From Deinococcales bacterium (GTDB lineage: Bacteria; Deinococcota; Deinococci; Deinococcales; JAAFIG01), in the NCBI GenBank assembly GCA_025359505.1, contig JANYHH010000057.1:1-64000 (forward strand): a stretch of DNA of 64,000 bases, written 5' to 3'. A model generated the notes under the pieces. It saw nothing but the letters and a program-made list of their open reading frames with translations. It searched no databases and was not told the origin of the DNA. The position numbers and the translations under genes are program-made. Of the stretch, positions 1 through 8,872 are shown piece after piece; within the stretch, counting starts at the first letter, position 1; each line of letters begins with the position of its first letter.

Positions 1-84
1 GTGCAACGCGTGAGTAACGTTCGAGCGTTGCACGACCCCCAGCCGTTCCTGAAGGAACGAGCGACCCCTACTTCGCAGGGGGTG
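1..84. repeat. Three consecutive short inverted repeats in an otherwise empty 350-bp region
   Basis: Bases 1-350 hold no convincing gene. The first 84 bases hold three hairpins in a row: GTGCAACGC (1-9) with GCGTTGCAC (25-33), CGTTCC (44-49) with GGAACG (54-59), and CCCCT (65-69) with AGGGG (77-81), followed by GGTGACTTTT. They could be the 3' end of a gene lying left of the window, such as a terminator or repeat cluster. Bases 85-350 show nothing recognisable beyond CTCGAG copies. Confidence 0.4.
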
Positions 85-350
85 ACTTTTAAAGACGTGC
101 TGGACGATAAAGTCGAAGTAGTTGGTATTGGTGACACTGAGATTCGCCCCTACGAGTGGAACGCGAACGCTCGAGTCAGGCACGGTTCGCTGTACGGGCG
201 ATCCAAAGGAATAGCCCACCGAAATAGGCGGTTGACCCACGAAGTCCTCGAGCATCGCAATGCAATTTCTCTGTTTGAGTCTCAAAACTGTTTGACCTAC
301 GCCAATCATCAGATCACGCCTCGAGATCACGCCCGTACAATGAACGCCAG

Positions 351-1331
351 ATGATTGACGTTGCCCCCCATCACCTGCTGTACCTCGCTTTGAGCGGCTC
401 GAGGTTGTTTGGTTCGGATACCCTGCAAAGCGATGTCGATGTCAAAGGCGTGTTTTTACCGTCCAAGAAATCGCTGTACCTGCAAACCGCGCCGCAGCAA
501 TTCTCGAGCAACACCAACCCCAGCGACAGCGAGCGCAAAAACACCGTCAGCGATGTCGATGTCACCGTCTGGAGCCTGCAATTCTGGGTCAAACTCTTGC
601 AGCGCGGTGACATCAACGCCGTCAGCCTGCTGTTCAGCCACACGCACAAAAGCGCGATACTCGAGGGTTCAGACCCCGCGTTCACGGCGCGGCTGCGCGA
701 ACTCGAGCCGCGCAAGTTGTTGAAGCGTTCGCTCGGCGGGATGATGGGCTTCGCGTACTCACAGGCCATCAAGTACAGCGACAAGGGTAAGCACCTGCGG
801 GCTGTCAATATCGCGCTCGAGCATCTGGAACGGGTGACTGGCACGGTCGGCGCGGTGGCGGAAACCATCGTGATGACCGTGGCTGACTCAGCTTTGGCGC
901 GGGTTGAGATCAGTGAAAACGGGCAGCCGCAATTGCTGATTTTAGAGAAAGCCTTCGATCTGACCGCCAGCGCTGCGTGGGCGTTAAAACCGTTGCAGCA
1001 ACTCGAGGGGCGTTACGGCAAGCGTTCACGAATCGCGCTCGAGGCGGGCGGAATTGACTACAAGGCTTTCAGTCACAGCTTGCGCGTGTTGGAGGAAATG
1101 CGCTTGCTGCACGAATCTGGGCGGATCACCTACCCGCACGAGGCGACGTTCGCCGCACTGCTGCGCGACGTGAAAAGCGGCCGTTACGAGTACGGCGAAC
1201 TGACCGATCTACTCGACGCGCAACTCGAGCGCACTCGAGCAGCTGAACAGGGCAGTGTGCTGAGCGAAGACGTGGAGAGCAGTGACGCGGCTGACTTCAT
1301 CGTCTCCATGTACGAAGGTCACAACCCATGA
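351..1331 (+). CDS. Nucleotidyltransferase of the RlaP/Pol-beta superfamily
   Basis: A 326-residue predicted nucleotidyltransferase. Near the N-terminus it carries the minimal catalytic signature SGSRLFGSDTLQSDVDVKG, the GSxxxG...DxD arrangement of Pol-beta-type transferases (RlaP-like group), with a further acidic SDVDV at about residues 66-70. The rest is mostly helical. The substrate cannot be told from sequence; family members are linked to RNA end modification or repair. It overlaps the next gene by ATGA, so the two are probably translated together, and the partner is a tRNA nucleotidyltransferase-type enzyme, which suggests RNA metabolism. The ATG start gives a good N-terminus and no shorter start is better. 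Confidence 0.8.
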   Translation: MIDVAPHHLLYLALSGSRLFGSDTLQSDVDVKGVFLPSKKSLYLQTAPQQFSSNTNPSDSERKNTVSDVDVTVWSLQFWVKLLQRGDINAVSLLFSHTHKSAILEGSDPAFTARLRELEPRKLLKRSLGGMMGFAYSQAIKYSDKGKHLRAVNIALEHLERVTGTVGAVAETIVMTVADSALARVEISENGQPQLLILEKAFDLTASAAWALKPLQQLEGRYGKRSRIALEAGGIDYKAFSHSLRVLEEMRLLHESGRITYPHEATFAALLRDVKSGRYEYGELTDLLDAQLERTRAAEQGSVLSEDVESSDAADFIVSMYEGHNP

Positions 1332-2692
1332 GCGCTGCGAACCCGCTCGAGTCGCGCCTGCTCGAGACGGTTGCCGCGTTGCGCGGAGAGGTCTACCTCG
1401 TCGGCGGCGCGGTGCGCGACGCGCTGCTTGGTGCGCCCAGCAAAGACGCCGATTACCTCGTGACCGGCGTACCGCTCGAGAATTTGCGCTCGAGTTTGGC
1501 GAACTGGGCGCGGGTCGATCTGGTCGGCAGCAGTTTCGGCGTGCTCAAACTGACCTTTGACTCTGAGACTGTGGATGTGGCATTGCCGCGCACGGAGCGC
1601 AGCACGGGGCTGCATCACCGCGATTTCCAGATCAGCGCTGACCCAGCTTTGAGCCTCGAGACCGACTTGATGCGCCGCGATTTCACTATCAATGCAATGG
1701 CAAGACGAGTCAGTGACGGCGCACTGATCGACCCGTTCGGTGGACAGCGCGACCTCGAGCAGCGCGTGTTGAGGGCGGTTGGTGACACCAGTGAGCGCTT
1801 CTTGGAAGACCCGCTGCGAATGCTGCGGCTCGCTCGTTTCATCGCTAAACTTGGCTTCTCGCCAGACCCAGCCACCGCTCGAGCCGCCGCTGACCACGCG
1901 GGTCTGATCGCTAGCGTCGCGCCGGAGCGCATCCAGACTGAACTCTTGGGGTTGCTGAGCAGCCGCTCAGCCCCCGCGATCCTCGAGTCACTGCGCTTTC
2001 TGCGCGATACAAAGCTGTTCGAGGTCATCATCCCAACGTTCGCGCCCTGCATCGGTTTCGACCAAGCCAACCCGCACCACTCGCTCACGCTCGATGAACA
2101 CATCTTCCAAGCGGTCTACCACGCCGCATCCCGCGAGACCTCGAGCCTCGTGCGGCTGGCACTGCTGCTGCACGACGTTGGCAAACCTGATCGGCAATCG
2201 TTCGGCGCAGACGGCATCGCGCATTACTACCACCACGAGCAGCGCGGCGCTGACCTCGCCCGTGTGATCCTCGAGCGCTTGAAATTCAGCAACGACGACA
2301 CGGACGCTGTGACCGCGCTGGTCGCCAATCACATGCGCCCGCCGCGCAACGCCAGTCAGCGCACATTGCGGCGCTTCAAACGCGACCTCGGTGAGCTGTG
2401 GCGCGACGCGCTCGAGGTGCGGCTGGCAGACCGACTCGCCCACGCGCCGGATGGCAGCGACCCGCTGCTCGAGCATCAACGGGACTCTGCTGCACTCGAG
2501 GAATTACCCGCTCAGCTCGAGGGCTTCTCGCAGGCGCAACTCGCAATCTCCGGCGAGGAGCTAATGCGGGTCTTTGACTTGGAAGCGGGGCGCGAGATCG
2601 GTGACTTGAAACGCCGCGCTGCCGAAGCCGTAATCGAAGGCGAGATTGAAAACGAGCGCGACGCAATTCTCGAGTACCTGCAAGGGCGTTGA
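1328..2692 (+). CDS. tRNA nucleotidyltransferase / poly(A) polymerase family protein with HD domain
   Basis: A 454-residue class II nucleotidyltransferase. The head domain shows LVGGAVRDALLG (about residues 24-35), the catalytic DADYLV just after, and RRDFTINAMA near residue 115. The RNA- and primer-binding region follows (DPLRMLRLARF). An HD phosphohydrolase module has LLLHDVGKPD near residue 280 and HH further on. It is expected to add CCA, or only part of it, to tRNA 3' ends; some bacteria split CC- and A-addition between two enzymes, so the exact activity is left open. The start overlaps the preceding stop (ATGA). It ends before a convergent inverted repeat. Confidence 0.85.
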   Translation: MSAANPLESRLLETVAALRGEVYLVGGAVRDALLGAPSKDADYLVTGVPLENLRSSLANWARVDLVGSSFGVLKLTFDSETVDVALPRTERSTGLHHRDFQISADPALSLETDLMRRDFTINAMARRVSDGALIDPFGGQRDLEQRVLRAVGDTSERFLEDPLRMLRLARFIAKLGFSPDPATARAAADHAGLIASVAPERIQTELLGLLSSRSAPAILESLRFLRDTKLFEVIIPTFAPCIGFDQANPHHSLTLDEHIFQAVYHAASRETSSLVRLALLLHDVGKPDRQSFGADGIAHYYHHEQRGADLARVILERLKFSNDDTDAVTALVANHMRPPRNASQRTLRRFKRDLGELWRDALEVRLADRLAHAPDGSDPLLEHQRDSAALEELPAQLEGFSQAQLAISGEELMRVFDLEAGREIGDLKRRAAEAVIEGEIENERDAILEYLQGR

Positions 2693-2728
2693 TCGATCAA
2701 CCGCTCGAGGCTGGGGGCGCAACGATTT

Positions 2729-2778
2729 TTTCAGCTCGAGCAGTCGGTGTAGCCGTGGCGCGATTTCTCGAGCTGAAA
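2729..2778. terminator. Bidirectional hairpin between convergent genes
   Basis: TTTCAGCTCGAG (2729-2740) pairs perfectly with CTCGAGCTGAAA (2767-2778) across a 26-base loop. A T-run precedes it on the plus strand. It fills the gap between the stops of two convergent genes, so a shared terminator is the likely role. Both arms contain the abundant CTCGAG. Confidence 0.55.
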
Positions 2779-2779
2779 C

Positions 2780-3541
2780 TCAAAGTAGAAACCCGCCATC
2801 GATCGTCAACGTCAACCCAGTCGTGAACGACGATCCGCTCGAGCACAACCAGACCACCGCGTTCGCCACTTCCTCGGGCATCCCGACTCGCCCGAGCGGG
2901 TGCAGCTTGACCGCTCGAGCCGCGCGTTCAGGGTCGCTGAGCGCGAAGCCGCGCTCGCCCATCGGGGTTTCGATCACGGCCGGCGCGACCGAGTTGACCC
3001 GCACGCCAAATTTGGCGTATTGCGAGGCGGCCGATTTGGTCAAGCCGATCACGCCGTGTTTGCTGGCGGTGTAGGCCGCGCCCATGCCCCGACCGCTCAG
3101 ACCCGCGACGCTCGACATGTTGACGATCACCCCGCGAGTGGCGATGATGTGCGGCAGCTCGTACTTCATGCTCAGGAACACGCCTTTGAGGTTCGTGTCG
3201 ATCACCGCATCCCACGTTTCCTCCGGGTAATCAATCAGCGGCACGAAGACATCGCCTTCGGTTCCCGCGTTGTTGAACGCGAAATCCAAGCGTCCGAAGC
3301 GCTCTACAGCTTTGGCGACCATGTTTTCGACCTCACTGGCTTTGCAGATATCGGTCTGCACAAATAATCCCTCACCGCCCGCTGCCTCGAGCAACCTGAC
3401 CGTCTCTAAAGATTCGGTTTCGCGGCGACTGGCGACGACGACCTGAGCGCCGAGACCAGCGAAGGCCAGTGCGGTGGCGCGACCGATGCCGGAACTACCG
3501 CCCGTGATGAGTACAACTTGACCACCAAACATGTTCGTCAT
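2780..3541 (-). CDS. Short-chain dehydrogenase/reductase (SDR)
   Basis: A 253-residue classical SDR, an NAD(P)-dependent oxidoreductase. Visible signatures are the TGGSSGIGRA dinucleotide-binding loop near residue 14, NNAG near residue 90, the catalytic Ser in NMSSVAG, and YTASK at about 157-161 with the catalytic Tyr and Lys. Length is typical. The substrate is not predictable. The ATG start is supported by AAAAGGAG seven bases upstream. It is the last gene of a long minus-strand run, 25 bp after a GNAT gene. Confidence 0.88.
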   Translation of the reverse strand: MTNMFGGQVVLITGGSSGIGRATALAFAGLGAQVVVASRRETESLETVRLLEAAGGEGLFVQTDICKASEVENMVAKAVERFGRLDFAFNNAGTEGDVFVPLIDYPEETWDAVIDTNLKGVFLSMKYELPHIIATRGVIVNMSSVAGLSGRGMGAAYTASKHGVIGLTKSAASQYAKFGVRVNSVAPAVIETPMGERGFALSDPERAARAVKLHPLGRVGMPEEVANAVVWLCSSGSSFTTGLTLTIDGGFLL

Positions 3542-3566
3542 GAAACTCCTTTTCGCACCCTCGAGA

Positions 3567-4127
3567 CTATGACGAAAGGGGGATCAGCGGCAATTGCATG
3601 AAGACCATGTACGGCATCAGCTCTGTCGGGTACTTAACGTGCGGCTCGCAAGTTTGAAACCCGAAGGCGGCGTACATCGCCTGCGCCTCGGTGAATCGTC
3701 GGGCGGTGTCTAAGCGCATCAACGTTAAGCCGTCGCTTCGCGCCAGCTCGATGATCGCCGCACACAATTGCCGTCCGACACCGCGACCCCTGAAGGCGTC
3801 AGTCACGAAAAACCGCTTCATCTCGCACGTGCCATCCGGTAACACGCGGTACGCGCACGCGCCGCCGATCACACCAGCTTCCTTGTACAGCAAGACCTTG
3901 CCGTGCGGCGGGCTGAACTTCACCTCAAGTGTCGCCAGTTCTGCCTCGAGCGATTGATGCCCAACGGCAGCTTCGACGAACCACATATCGTCGGCGTATC
4001 GTTGCCGACACCACTCCAGATACTCGCGCACTAGAACGGCAAAATCTTGAAAATCGCTCGAGCTGCTGGCAACCAGAATAGCGTCGTTGACAGTAAGCAT
4101 CGTCGGTTGATTGATCTCGAGCGTCAC
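3567..4127 (-). CDS. GNAT family N-acetyltransferase
   Basis: A 186-residue acetyl-CoA-dependent acyltransferase. The acetyl-CoA binding segment reads FRGRGVGRQL in the usual place after KRFFVTDA, and the C-terminal LDTARRFTEAQAMYAAFGF matches the final helix and strand of the fold. The acceptor is unknown. Translation starts at GTG, overlapping the stop of the upstream Gfo/Idh gene as GTGA, which implies translational coupling. Confidence 0.85.
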   Translation of the reverse strand: MTLEINQPTMLTVNDAILVASSSSDFQDFAVLVREYLEWCRQRYADDMWFVEAAVGHQSLEAELATLEVKFSPPHGKVLLYKEAGVIGGACAYRVLPDGTCEMKRFFVTDAFRGRGVGRQLCAAIIELARSDGLTLMRLDTARRFTEAQAMYAAFGFQTCEPHVKYPTELMPYMVFMQLPLIPLSS

Positions 4128-5161
4128 GCTGGACTCCAGCCCGCCAAGCGTCTGGCCTCGTCCATCAATGTTTGCACCTTCAAACCGTCCTCGAGACTCG
4201 CGCCCGCGTCGGGGCGAGCGCTGCGCTCGATGCAGTCGCGCAGGTACGACGCCAGCAGCACCGTGCCGACCTCGAAGGCGTTGCTCGAGTTCAGCCCCAT
4301 TGGAATTGCGCTCGTCATCGGTGGCGTGAGGTTTTGCAGTGCCTCGCCTGACTTCGCGCCCTCGAGCTTCAAGCCGTCACGCAGCACCAGCGATCCGCTC
4401 GAGCCGTGGATGTAGAGCGCGTCCTCATAGCCGTGACGGGCGGCGATGTTCAGCAGCACCGTGGTGGGAACGCCGTCAAAATCCAGCAGCAGCGCCGCGT
4501 AATCGTCCGAGTCCACGGTTTGCGGCGCACCGCTCGAGTCGGGCAGCGTCGTCACGGCGGTGTTGAGCTGCGCTCCAATCATGGTTGCCTCGCGCCCCAG
4601 TACGAAGCGCAGACCGTCCAGCACGTGCGACCCAATCGCGCTCAGCACCCCGCCGCCGAGTGCTCGACTTGACCACCAGTTGTACGGGCGATTCGCGTCG
4701 GCGCGACCGCCGAAGACCATTCGCACCTCGGCCGCTCGAGGTTGACCGATGAAGCCGTCGGCGATCAGCTCGCGCATTCGTTGACGCACGGGTAAAAAGC
4801 GTAGCTCGTGGTCAATCAGTGCCCAAGCTTTCGACGATTGCGCGGCATTCACCATCGCTCGAGCCTCGCCTGCGTTCAGCGCCATCGGTTTCTCGCACAG
4901 CACATTCACGCCGCGCTCGAGGGCTGCTAGCGTTTGCTCAAAATGTTCCATCGGTGGCGTGGTGATTGAGACCAGATCAGCGCCGTGCAGCGCCTCCCGC
5001 CAAGAATCCGGTGCGAGTGCGAAGCCATGCTCGAGCTGCGCGGCTTTGGCTTTCGCGTGGTCGCGCCCCCAGACGGCGTGCAAATCCCAACCGGCGGCGC
5101 GGAAAGCCAGCGCTTGCACGCGCACGCCCCAACCCGTTCCCAGAATCGCTACTTTTGGCAT
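4124..5161 (-). CDS. Gfo/Idh/MocA family oxidoreductase
   Basis: A 345-residue NAD(P)-dependent sugar- or inositol-type dehydrogenase. The N-terminal Rossmann fold starts MPKVAILGTGWGVRVQ, and CEKPMAL carries the conserved Lys of the EKP motif. The C-terminal alpha/beta domain includes GSHVLDGLRF. A longer frame begins at 5251, but the ATG at 5161 has GAAAGGGAA just upstream and begins exactly at the Rossmann strand, so it is preferred. The following GNAT overlaps by four bases. The substrate is unknown. Confidence 0.86.
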   Translation of the reverse strand: MPKVAILGTGWGVRVQALAFRAAGWDLHAVWGRDHAKAKAAQLEHGFALAPDSWREALHGADLVSITTPPMEHFEQTLAALERGVNVLCEKPMALNAGEARAMVNAAQSSKAWALIDHELRFLPVRQRMRELIADGFIGQPRAAEVRMVFGGRADANRPYNWWSSRALGGGVLSAIGSHVLDGLRFVLGREATMIGAQLNTAVTTLPDSSGAPQTVDSDDYAALLLDFDGVPTTVLLNIAARHGYEDALYIHGSSGSLVLRDGLKLEGAKSGEALQNLTPPMTSAIPMGLNSSNAFEVGTVLLASYLRDCIERSARPDAGASLEDGLKVQTLMDEARRLAGWSPA

Positions 5162-5228
5162 GAGTTCCCTTTCACTGTCTTGAGGTGAACTGTCTCGAGC
5201 TGAATTCTTAATGCGGCTCGAGCAGATG

Positions 5229-6473
5229 TTAAGACTTGTCCCACGCGACATGCAGCGCCGTCAACCCGCGAAACATCGGCGTGGTCTGCCAGACCAGCTC
5301 GTCCATTTCACCGACCAAGCGAATGTTCTGCAACCGCTGCAAGACCGTGTTCAGCGCAATCTCCCCCTCGAGCCTCGCCAGCGGCGCTCCGATGCAGTAA
5401 TGCAGCCCGTGACCGAACGCCAAGTGGCGCTGCGCGGGGCGGCTGACGGAAAGCTGATCTGGGTTAGGGAATCGTTCAGGATCGCGGTTGGCTGCGCCGA
5501 TGATGCCCATGACGATATCGCCACGGCGAATCTGATGCCCGTGAATTAGCGTGTCGGTCGCCGCCCAGCGTGCGAGGGCGCGTTCGACTGGGCTTTCGAA
5601 GCGCAGGAATTCCTCGAGCGCGGCGGGCATCTGCTCGGGGTGCGCCTTCAGGGTGTGCAGCGTTTCGGGTTGGCGCAGCAGGGACAGCAGGGCGTTACCG
5701 ATCAGGTTGACGGTCGTCTCGTGACCCGCGACGATCAGCAAGACCATCGTGCTGAACAGCTCCTCTTCGCTCAGGCGCTCACCCGACTCCTCGGCTTGCA
5801 GCAGCGCCGTCACCAAATCGTCTCGAGGTGTGATGCGGCGCTTTACGAACAACTCGCGCAGGTACGCGACAAACTCAGTCAACAGTTGCCCCGCATGGGC
5901 TTGCTGCTCATCCGTGAACGCGGGCGAGATAAACGCATTCGACCACGCCTTGAAATGCTCGCGGTCTTCGCTCGGGATGCCTAGCAGTTCGGCAATCACA
6001 ATCGTCGGCAGTTGATACGCGTAATCCGCGACGAAATCCATCTGCTCTGCCGCCGCGACCTGCGCGATCAGCTCGTCGGCGATCTGCTGCACTCGAGGGC
6101 GCAAGTTTTTCACTCGAGCGGGCGTGAAGGCTTGACCGATCAGAGAGCGCAAGCGCAGATGCTCGCTGCCGTCTTTGTTGAGCATATGGTTGCCCAGCAG
6201 CGCCTCGAGACCGACCATCGCGGGGATACTGCCCGGCGGGTGCGCGTTGCGGGGGTCGCGCACGAAGGTATTGGCGTCTTGCAGCATCGCTTGCACGTCT
6301 TCAAAGCGCGTTAAGAACCAGATCATCGTTTCCCCATCCAGCCCCGCTTGGCTGAACACGGGGTCGTCGCGGCGCATCGCGGCGAAGACGCCGTGCGGAT
6401 CGTTTTTGGTGGCTTGGCTGTAGAGATCGTACTTGCGTGGGGCAGCAGCGGTTTCAGACGCGGGTTCAGACAT
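5229..6473 (-). CDS. Cytochrome P450
   Basis: A 414-residue soluble bacterial P450 monooxygenase. The heme-binding loop is FGHGLHYCIGAPLARLE with the thiolate Cys. The oxygen-activating I-helix reads IVAGHETTVN and the ExxR pair is in EEFLRFESP. Bacterial P450s need a ferredoxin or flavodoxin system, and none is seen nearby. The ATG follows GAGGAGCG. It sits in the minus-strand run between the DUF3291 gene and the Gfo/Idh gene, possibly an oxidative catabolic set. The substrate is unknown. Confidence 0.92.
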   Translation of the reverse strand: MSEPASETAAAPRKYDLYSQATKNDPHGVFAAMRRDDPVFSQAGLDGETMIWFLTRFEDVQAMLQDANTFVRDPRNAHPPGSIPAMVGLEALLGNHMLNKDGSEHLRLRSLIGQAFTPARVKNLRPRVQQIADELIAQVAAAEQMDFVADYAYQLPTIVIAELLGIPSEDREHFKAWSNAFISPAFTDEQQAHAGQLLTEFVAYLRELFVKRRITPRDDLVTALLQAEESGERLSEEELFSTMVLLIVAGHETTVNLIGNALLSLLRQPETLHTLKAHPEQMPAALEEFLRFESPVERALARWAATDTLIHGHQIRRGDIVMGIIGAANRDPERFPNPDQLSVSRPAQRHLAFGHGLHYCIGAPLARLEGEIALNTVLQRLQNIRLVGEMDELVWQTTPMFRGLTALHVAWDKS

Positions 6474-6639
6474 AGCGACACGCTCCTCGTGAGGATATCA
6501 CTATCGCACGACGCTCGAGTTCAGCGCACTCAAGGGCTAGCGAAGTCGTTTTAGACGCATTGGCTGAGCCTCGAGAAAACGATGATGTACCCATGACTCC
6601 CTGCCGCATTGAACGTTTTGCGCTGTGAGCTACGGTGTG

Positions 6640-7176
6640 TCAATACACTCGAGTCACGCCAGCGTTTTGCACCCGAACTTGGTTCTCGAGCGCAATTTTT
6701 TTCACCGCGTCGCGGTCAACGGTGTACGGTGTTCCGTCGGGCGCGAACGCTTGCTTAAAATTGAAGGCGTCTGGACTCGAGCCTCGGTGGTTCAGCAGTT
6801 CGTAACGCCGATGCGCTTCTTCCCAAGTGACTGGCTGATCTTCGCCAACCCACCACGCAGTGGAACCGGGCCACGATCCATGCTCAAACCACTCCTTGCG
6901 TTTGGCGAACGCTTCGCCGTGCAAACCACCATACGTGTACGCCATCAGCGACTCGAGGTTTTGCCACTCGGAGAGATTCTGAGCCACCCGACCCGCAAAT
7001 TCGGGGGCGCGAAACATATCTGGAACGTCGAGGGGGTTGCCGTGTAATGCCACAAACCCTTGACTGCTCTCGGCAACCTCGAAGACGCTCGAGATGCGCT
7101 TTTCAAAACCGCGCACCTGCGGGTCGCCGAAGGGTTGCAGTAAAATGCCAATATTCACGACTGCGAGTTTTGCCAT
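6640..7176 (-). CDS. DUF3291-like dimeric alpha/beta-barrel protein
   Basis: A 178-residue protein resembling DUF3291, a relative of ABM-type heme-degrading and monooxygenase folds. Visible features are NLSEWQNLESLMAYTYGGLH, the Trp-rich WWVGEDQPVTWEEAHRRYELL, and a C-terminal tail with YTVDRDAVKK. It probably binds a small ligand or heme, but no activity is assigned. AAGGAGAG precedes the ATG. It is the first of three neighbouring small barrel-type proteins with the ABM and GYD genes upstream, separated from ABM by a perfect palindrome. Confidence 0.72.
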   Translation of the reverse strand: MAKLAVVNIGILLQPFGDPQVRGFEKRISSVFEVAESSQGFVALHGNPLDVPDMFRAPEFAGRVAQNLSEWQNLESLMAYTYGGLHGEAFAKRKEWFEHGSWPGSTAWWVGEDQPVTWEEAHRRYELLNHRGSSPDAFNFKQAFAPDGTPYTVDRDAVKKIALENQVRVQNAGVTRVY

Positions 7177-7203
7177 TTTCTCTCCTTGAGGTGCATCTCG
7201 AAT

Positions 7204-7225
7204 GGGGTAGGCTTTTGCCTACCCC
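7204..7225. terminator. Perfect 9-bp hairpin between ABM and DUF3291 genes
   Basis: GGGGTAGGC (7204-7212) and GCCTACCCC (7217-7225) form a 9-bp stem with a TTTT loop. It lies between two same-strand genes. Neither side has a T-tract, so it may be a processing or repeat element rather than a strong terminator. It resembles in style the hairpins at 21712 and 55061. Confidence 0.5.
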
Positions 7226-7262
7226 ACGAGCAACCGCTCACATTGAACGATCAACATTCGAT

Positions 7263-7562
7263 TCAGATTTGTGCCAGAACGTCAAGAATCTCGAGGTGAA
7301 CGGGTACGCTTTCGTCAACGTAATCCTTGAGGAGTTCAGAGATTTTTTGGTACGCCCCACTCGAGCTAACCGCTTTGGCATCGGCTTCGGTGTCCCAAAA
7401 GCTGACCACGACGCATTTGCCGCTCGTTCGGTCAGCGTTCACGAACGCGCTCTTGAACCCGTTCATCGGTTTTAAGTCCTCGGTTGCGGATTTCTGCCAA
7501 ATGCTGGCGGCAGTAGCGATATGACTAACTTTCATTTGACTGGTAACGATTCTGGCGAACAT
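7263..7562 (-). CDS. Antibiotic biosynthesis monooxygenase (ABM) domain protein
   Basis: A 99-residue single ABM-like domain of the dimeric ferredoxin-like alpha/beta-barrel fold: beta strand MFARIVTS, helix with IWQKSATEDLKPMNGFKSAFV, strand CVVVSFWDTEADAKA, and a C-terminal helix. Such proteins are small monooxygenases or ligand-binding stress proteins. AAAGGAG precedes the ATG. It neighbours GYD and DUF3291 genes on the same strand. Confidence 0.75.
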   Translation of the reverse strand: MFARIVTSQMKVSHIATAASIWQKSATEDLKPMNGFKSAFVNADRTSGKCVVVSFWDTEADAKAVSSSGAYQKISELLKDYVDESVPVHLEILDVLAQI

Positions 7563-7686
7563 AACGACTCCTTTGCAACTTGAAGAAAGGGCGAAAGACG
7601 AGGTAGCTTTTGGTTGAAGGCTCGAGTCAGGATTCTTTGAGTGGGCTGGTCTCGAGACTCGGGTCTGGCTCGAGCGCGATGGCTGT

Positions 7687-8007
7687 TCACTGCCCCGGAG
7701 CGCGGTAGCTTGGGCTGAGCTTCACGGCCGCATCCACGTCCTCGGGCGCGATCAAGACCGTGGTTTTGATCTGGACTCTGCCGCTCGAGTTGAGCATCAG
7801 CAGCAACGCCGTCGCAGCGTGCTGGCTGGGCATGTCGGCGATCACGTAGCAGTCGGTTTCGCCAAACGCGAAGTACATACTCTCCAAGCTACCTCCGACG
7901 GAACTGGCGGCGGCTTCGGCTGCCGCCTTGCGGCTCGAGCCGCCCTCGGCCAGCAGTCCCTTGATGCCTTCACCGATGTAGTTGACGTGCAATAAGTATT
8001 TTGGCAT
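7687..8007 (-). CDS. GYD domain-containing protein
   Basis: A 106-residue GYD-like protein, again of the small dimeric alpha/beta-barrel type: start MPKYLLHVNYIGEGIKGLLAEGG, then SLESMYFAFGETDCYVIADMPS, typical of the family (usually 'fG.yD.v.i.d.Pd'). The function is unknown; these genes often sit beside regulators in Deinococcota and Actinobacteria. AGGAGAA precedes the ATG. Confidence 0.8.
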   Translation of the reverse strand: MPKYLLHVNYIGEGIKGLLAEGGSSRKAAAEAAASSVGGSLESMYFAFGETDCYVIADMPSQHAATALLLMLNSSGRVQIKTTVLIAPEDVDAAVKLSPSYRAPGQ

Positions 8008-8154
8008 GGTTGTTCTCCTGTGTCTTGTGAGCGCGGGCGAGTGGACGAATTGCCGTTTTCTTTCAGGTGACGTTCTCGAGCGAGTGCAGCTCTGGAGTAC
8101 TGTTGATGCTCGCGTGACCCATCGCCACGCACAGATCGCTCGAGGCTGGGCGGT

Positions 8155-8376
8155 TTAGGGCATTCGTACCTCCAATTCCAAATTGGGTTCTAAACTGGCG
8201 ATCTCGAGCAGCGTCTCGCCGCAGACGGGGCAGACGGCGCGGTGATAGTGGATGGTGTACTCGCGCCGATACCCGCTGATTTGCCACTGGTCTGGCGCGT
8301 GCGAGTCGCTGTGAACGTGCCACTCGCGGGTACTGCAATCGGTGTTCGCGCAAAGATGTGTGGCGGGTGCTGGCAT
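8155..8376 (-). CDS. Small zinc-ribbon-like protein
   Basis: A 73-residue protein with two cysteine knuckles, C-x4-C (LCANTDC) and C-x2-C (CPVC), flanked by His residues (HVHSDSH, YHRAVCP), so a zinc-binding ribbon is likely. The upstream-extended frame (to 8457) lacks a ribosome site, while AAGGAGATT lies just before the ATG at 8376. No family name is recognised. It is probably co-transcribed with the genes on either side. Confidence 0.65.
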   Translation of the reverse strand: MPAPATHLCANTDCSTREWHVHSDSHAPDQWQISGYRREYTIHYHRAVCPVCGETLLEIASLEPNLELEVRMP

Positions 8377-8404
8377 GGCTGAATCTCCTTGGCTCGAGAC
8401 GGCG

Positions 8405-8695
8405 TTAGAACCTCTTGTGATTGCGCCGCTCTGCGCTTGGCAAATCCAAGCTGCCAACGATCAGGTTCGGCAAGATCAGCAAACCCTTGGTGTTGTCGGC
8501 ACTGACCCGCGTCACCCCGAGGTTTTTCGCGCTGCGCCCAGCAAGCAGCCGTAGGATCAGTGCGACTCGAGCGCGGAGCGGCGTTGCAACCTTGGCCGGT
8601 TGCGCCTCGCGGATTAGCGCGTCGAGGCGGGCGCGTTCGCGCAGGGCGTTGATTTGTTCACGGGCGTACTCGAGGTGCTTTGGGTCGTAGGACAT
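8405..8695 (-). CDS. Small hypothetical protein
   Basis: A 96-residue basic protein: a helical N-terminus (YAREQINALRERARLDALIREAQ), a middle rich in Arg and Leu, and a short C-terminal beta-like part. No family recognised. A longer frame exists upstream, but AAAGGAG sits just before the ATG at 8695. It is the first gene of the minus-strand run and diverges from the BTAD regulator at 8873, whose target this operon may be (inference from position only). Confidence 0.6.
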   Translation of the reverse strand: MSYDPKHLEYAREQINALRERARLDALIREAQPAKVATPLRARVALILRLLAGRSAKNLGVTRVSADNTKGLLILPNLIVGSLDLPSAERRNHKRF

Positions 8696-8872
8696 GGTGT
8701 GCTCCTTTGGTGGTGCTGGCTCGAGGGCGAAGGGCGGCTTGCACTGACTGGTTTTGCTTTTGCTGCGCTCATGATGCTCGGGCGGGCGTCGCGTCGGCGT
8801 CGCGTGGCTTTTCGCCGCACGCGACGCTCGCAAACGAGGTCTGTCACGAAGTTTTCATAAAGCTGCTAGGCT

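Noticed and set aside
1-33. Fragment of 16S rRNA (GTGAGTAACG resemblance)
   Set aside because: Only about ten bases match and the flanks do not continue as rRNA.
1-354. 117-codon plus-strand frame at the window start
   Set aside because: Composition is not protein-like and it runs through three hairpins; no ribosome site.
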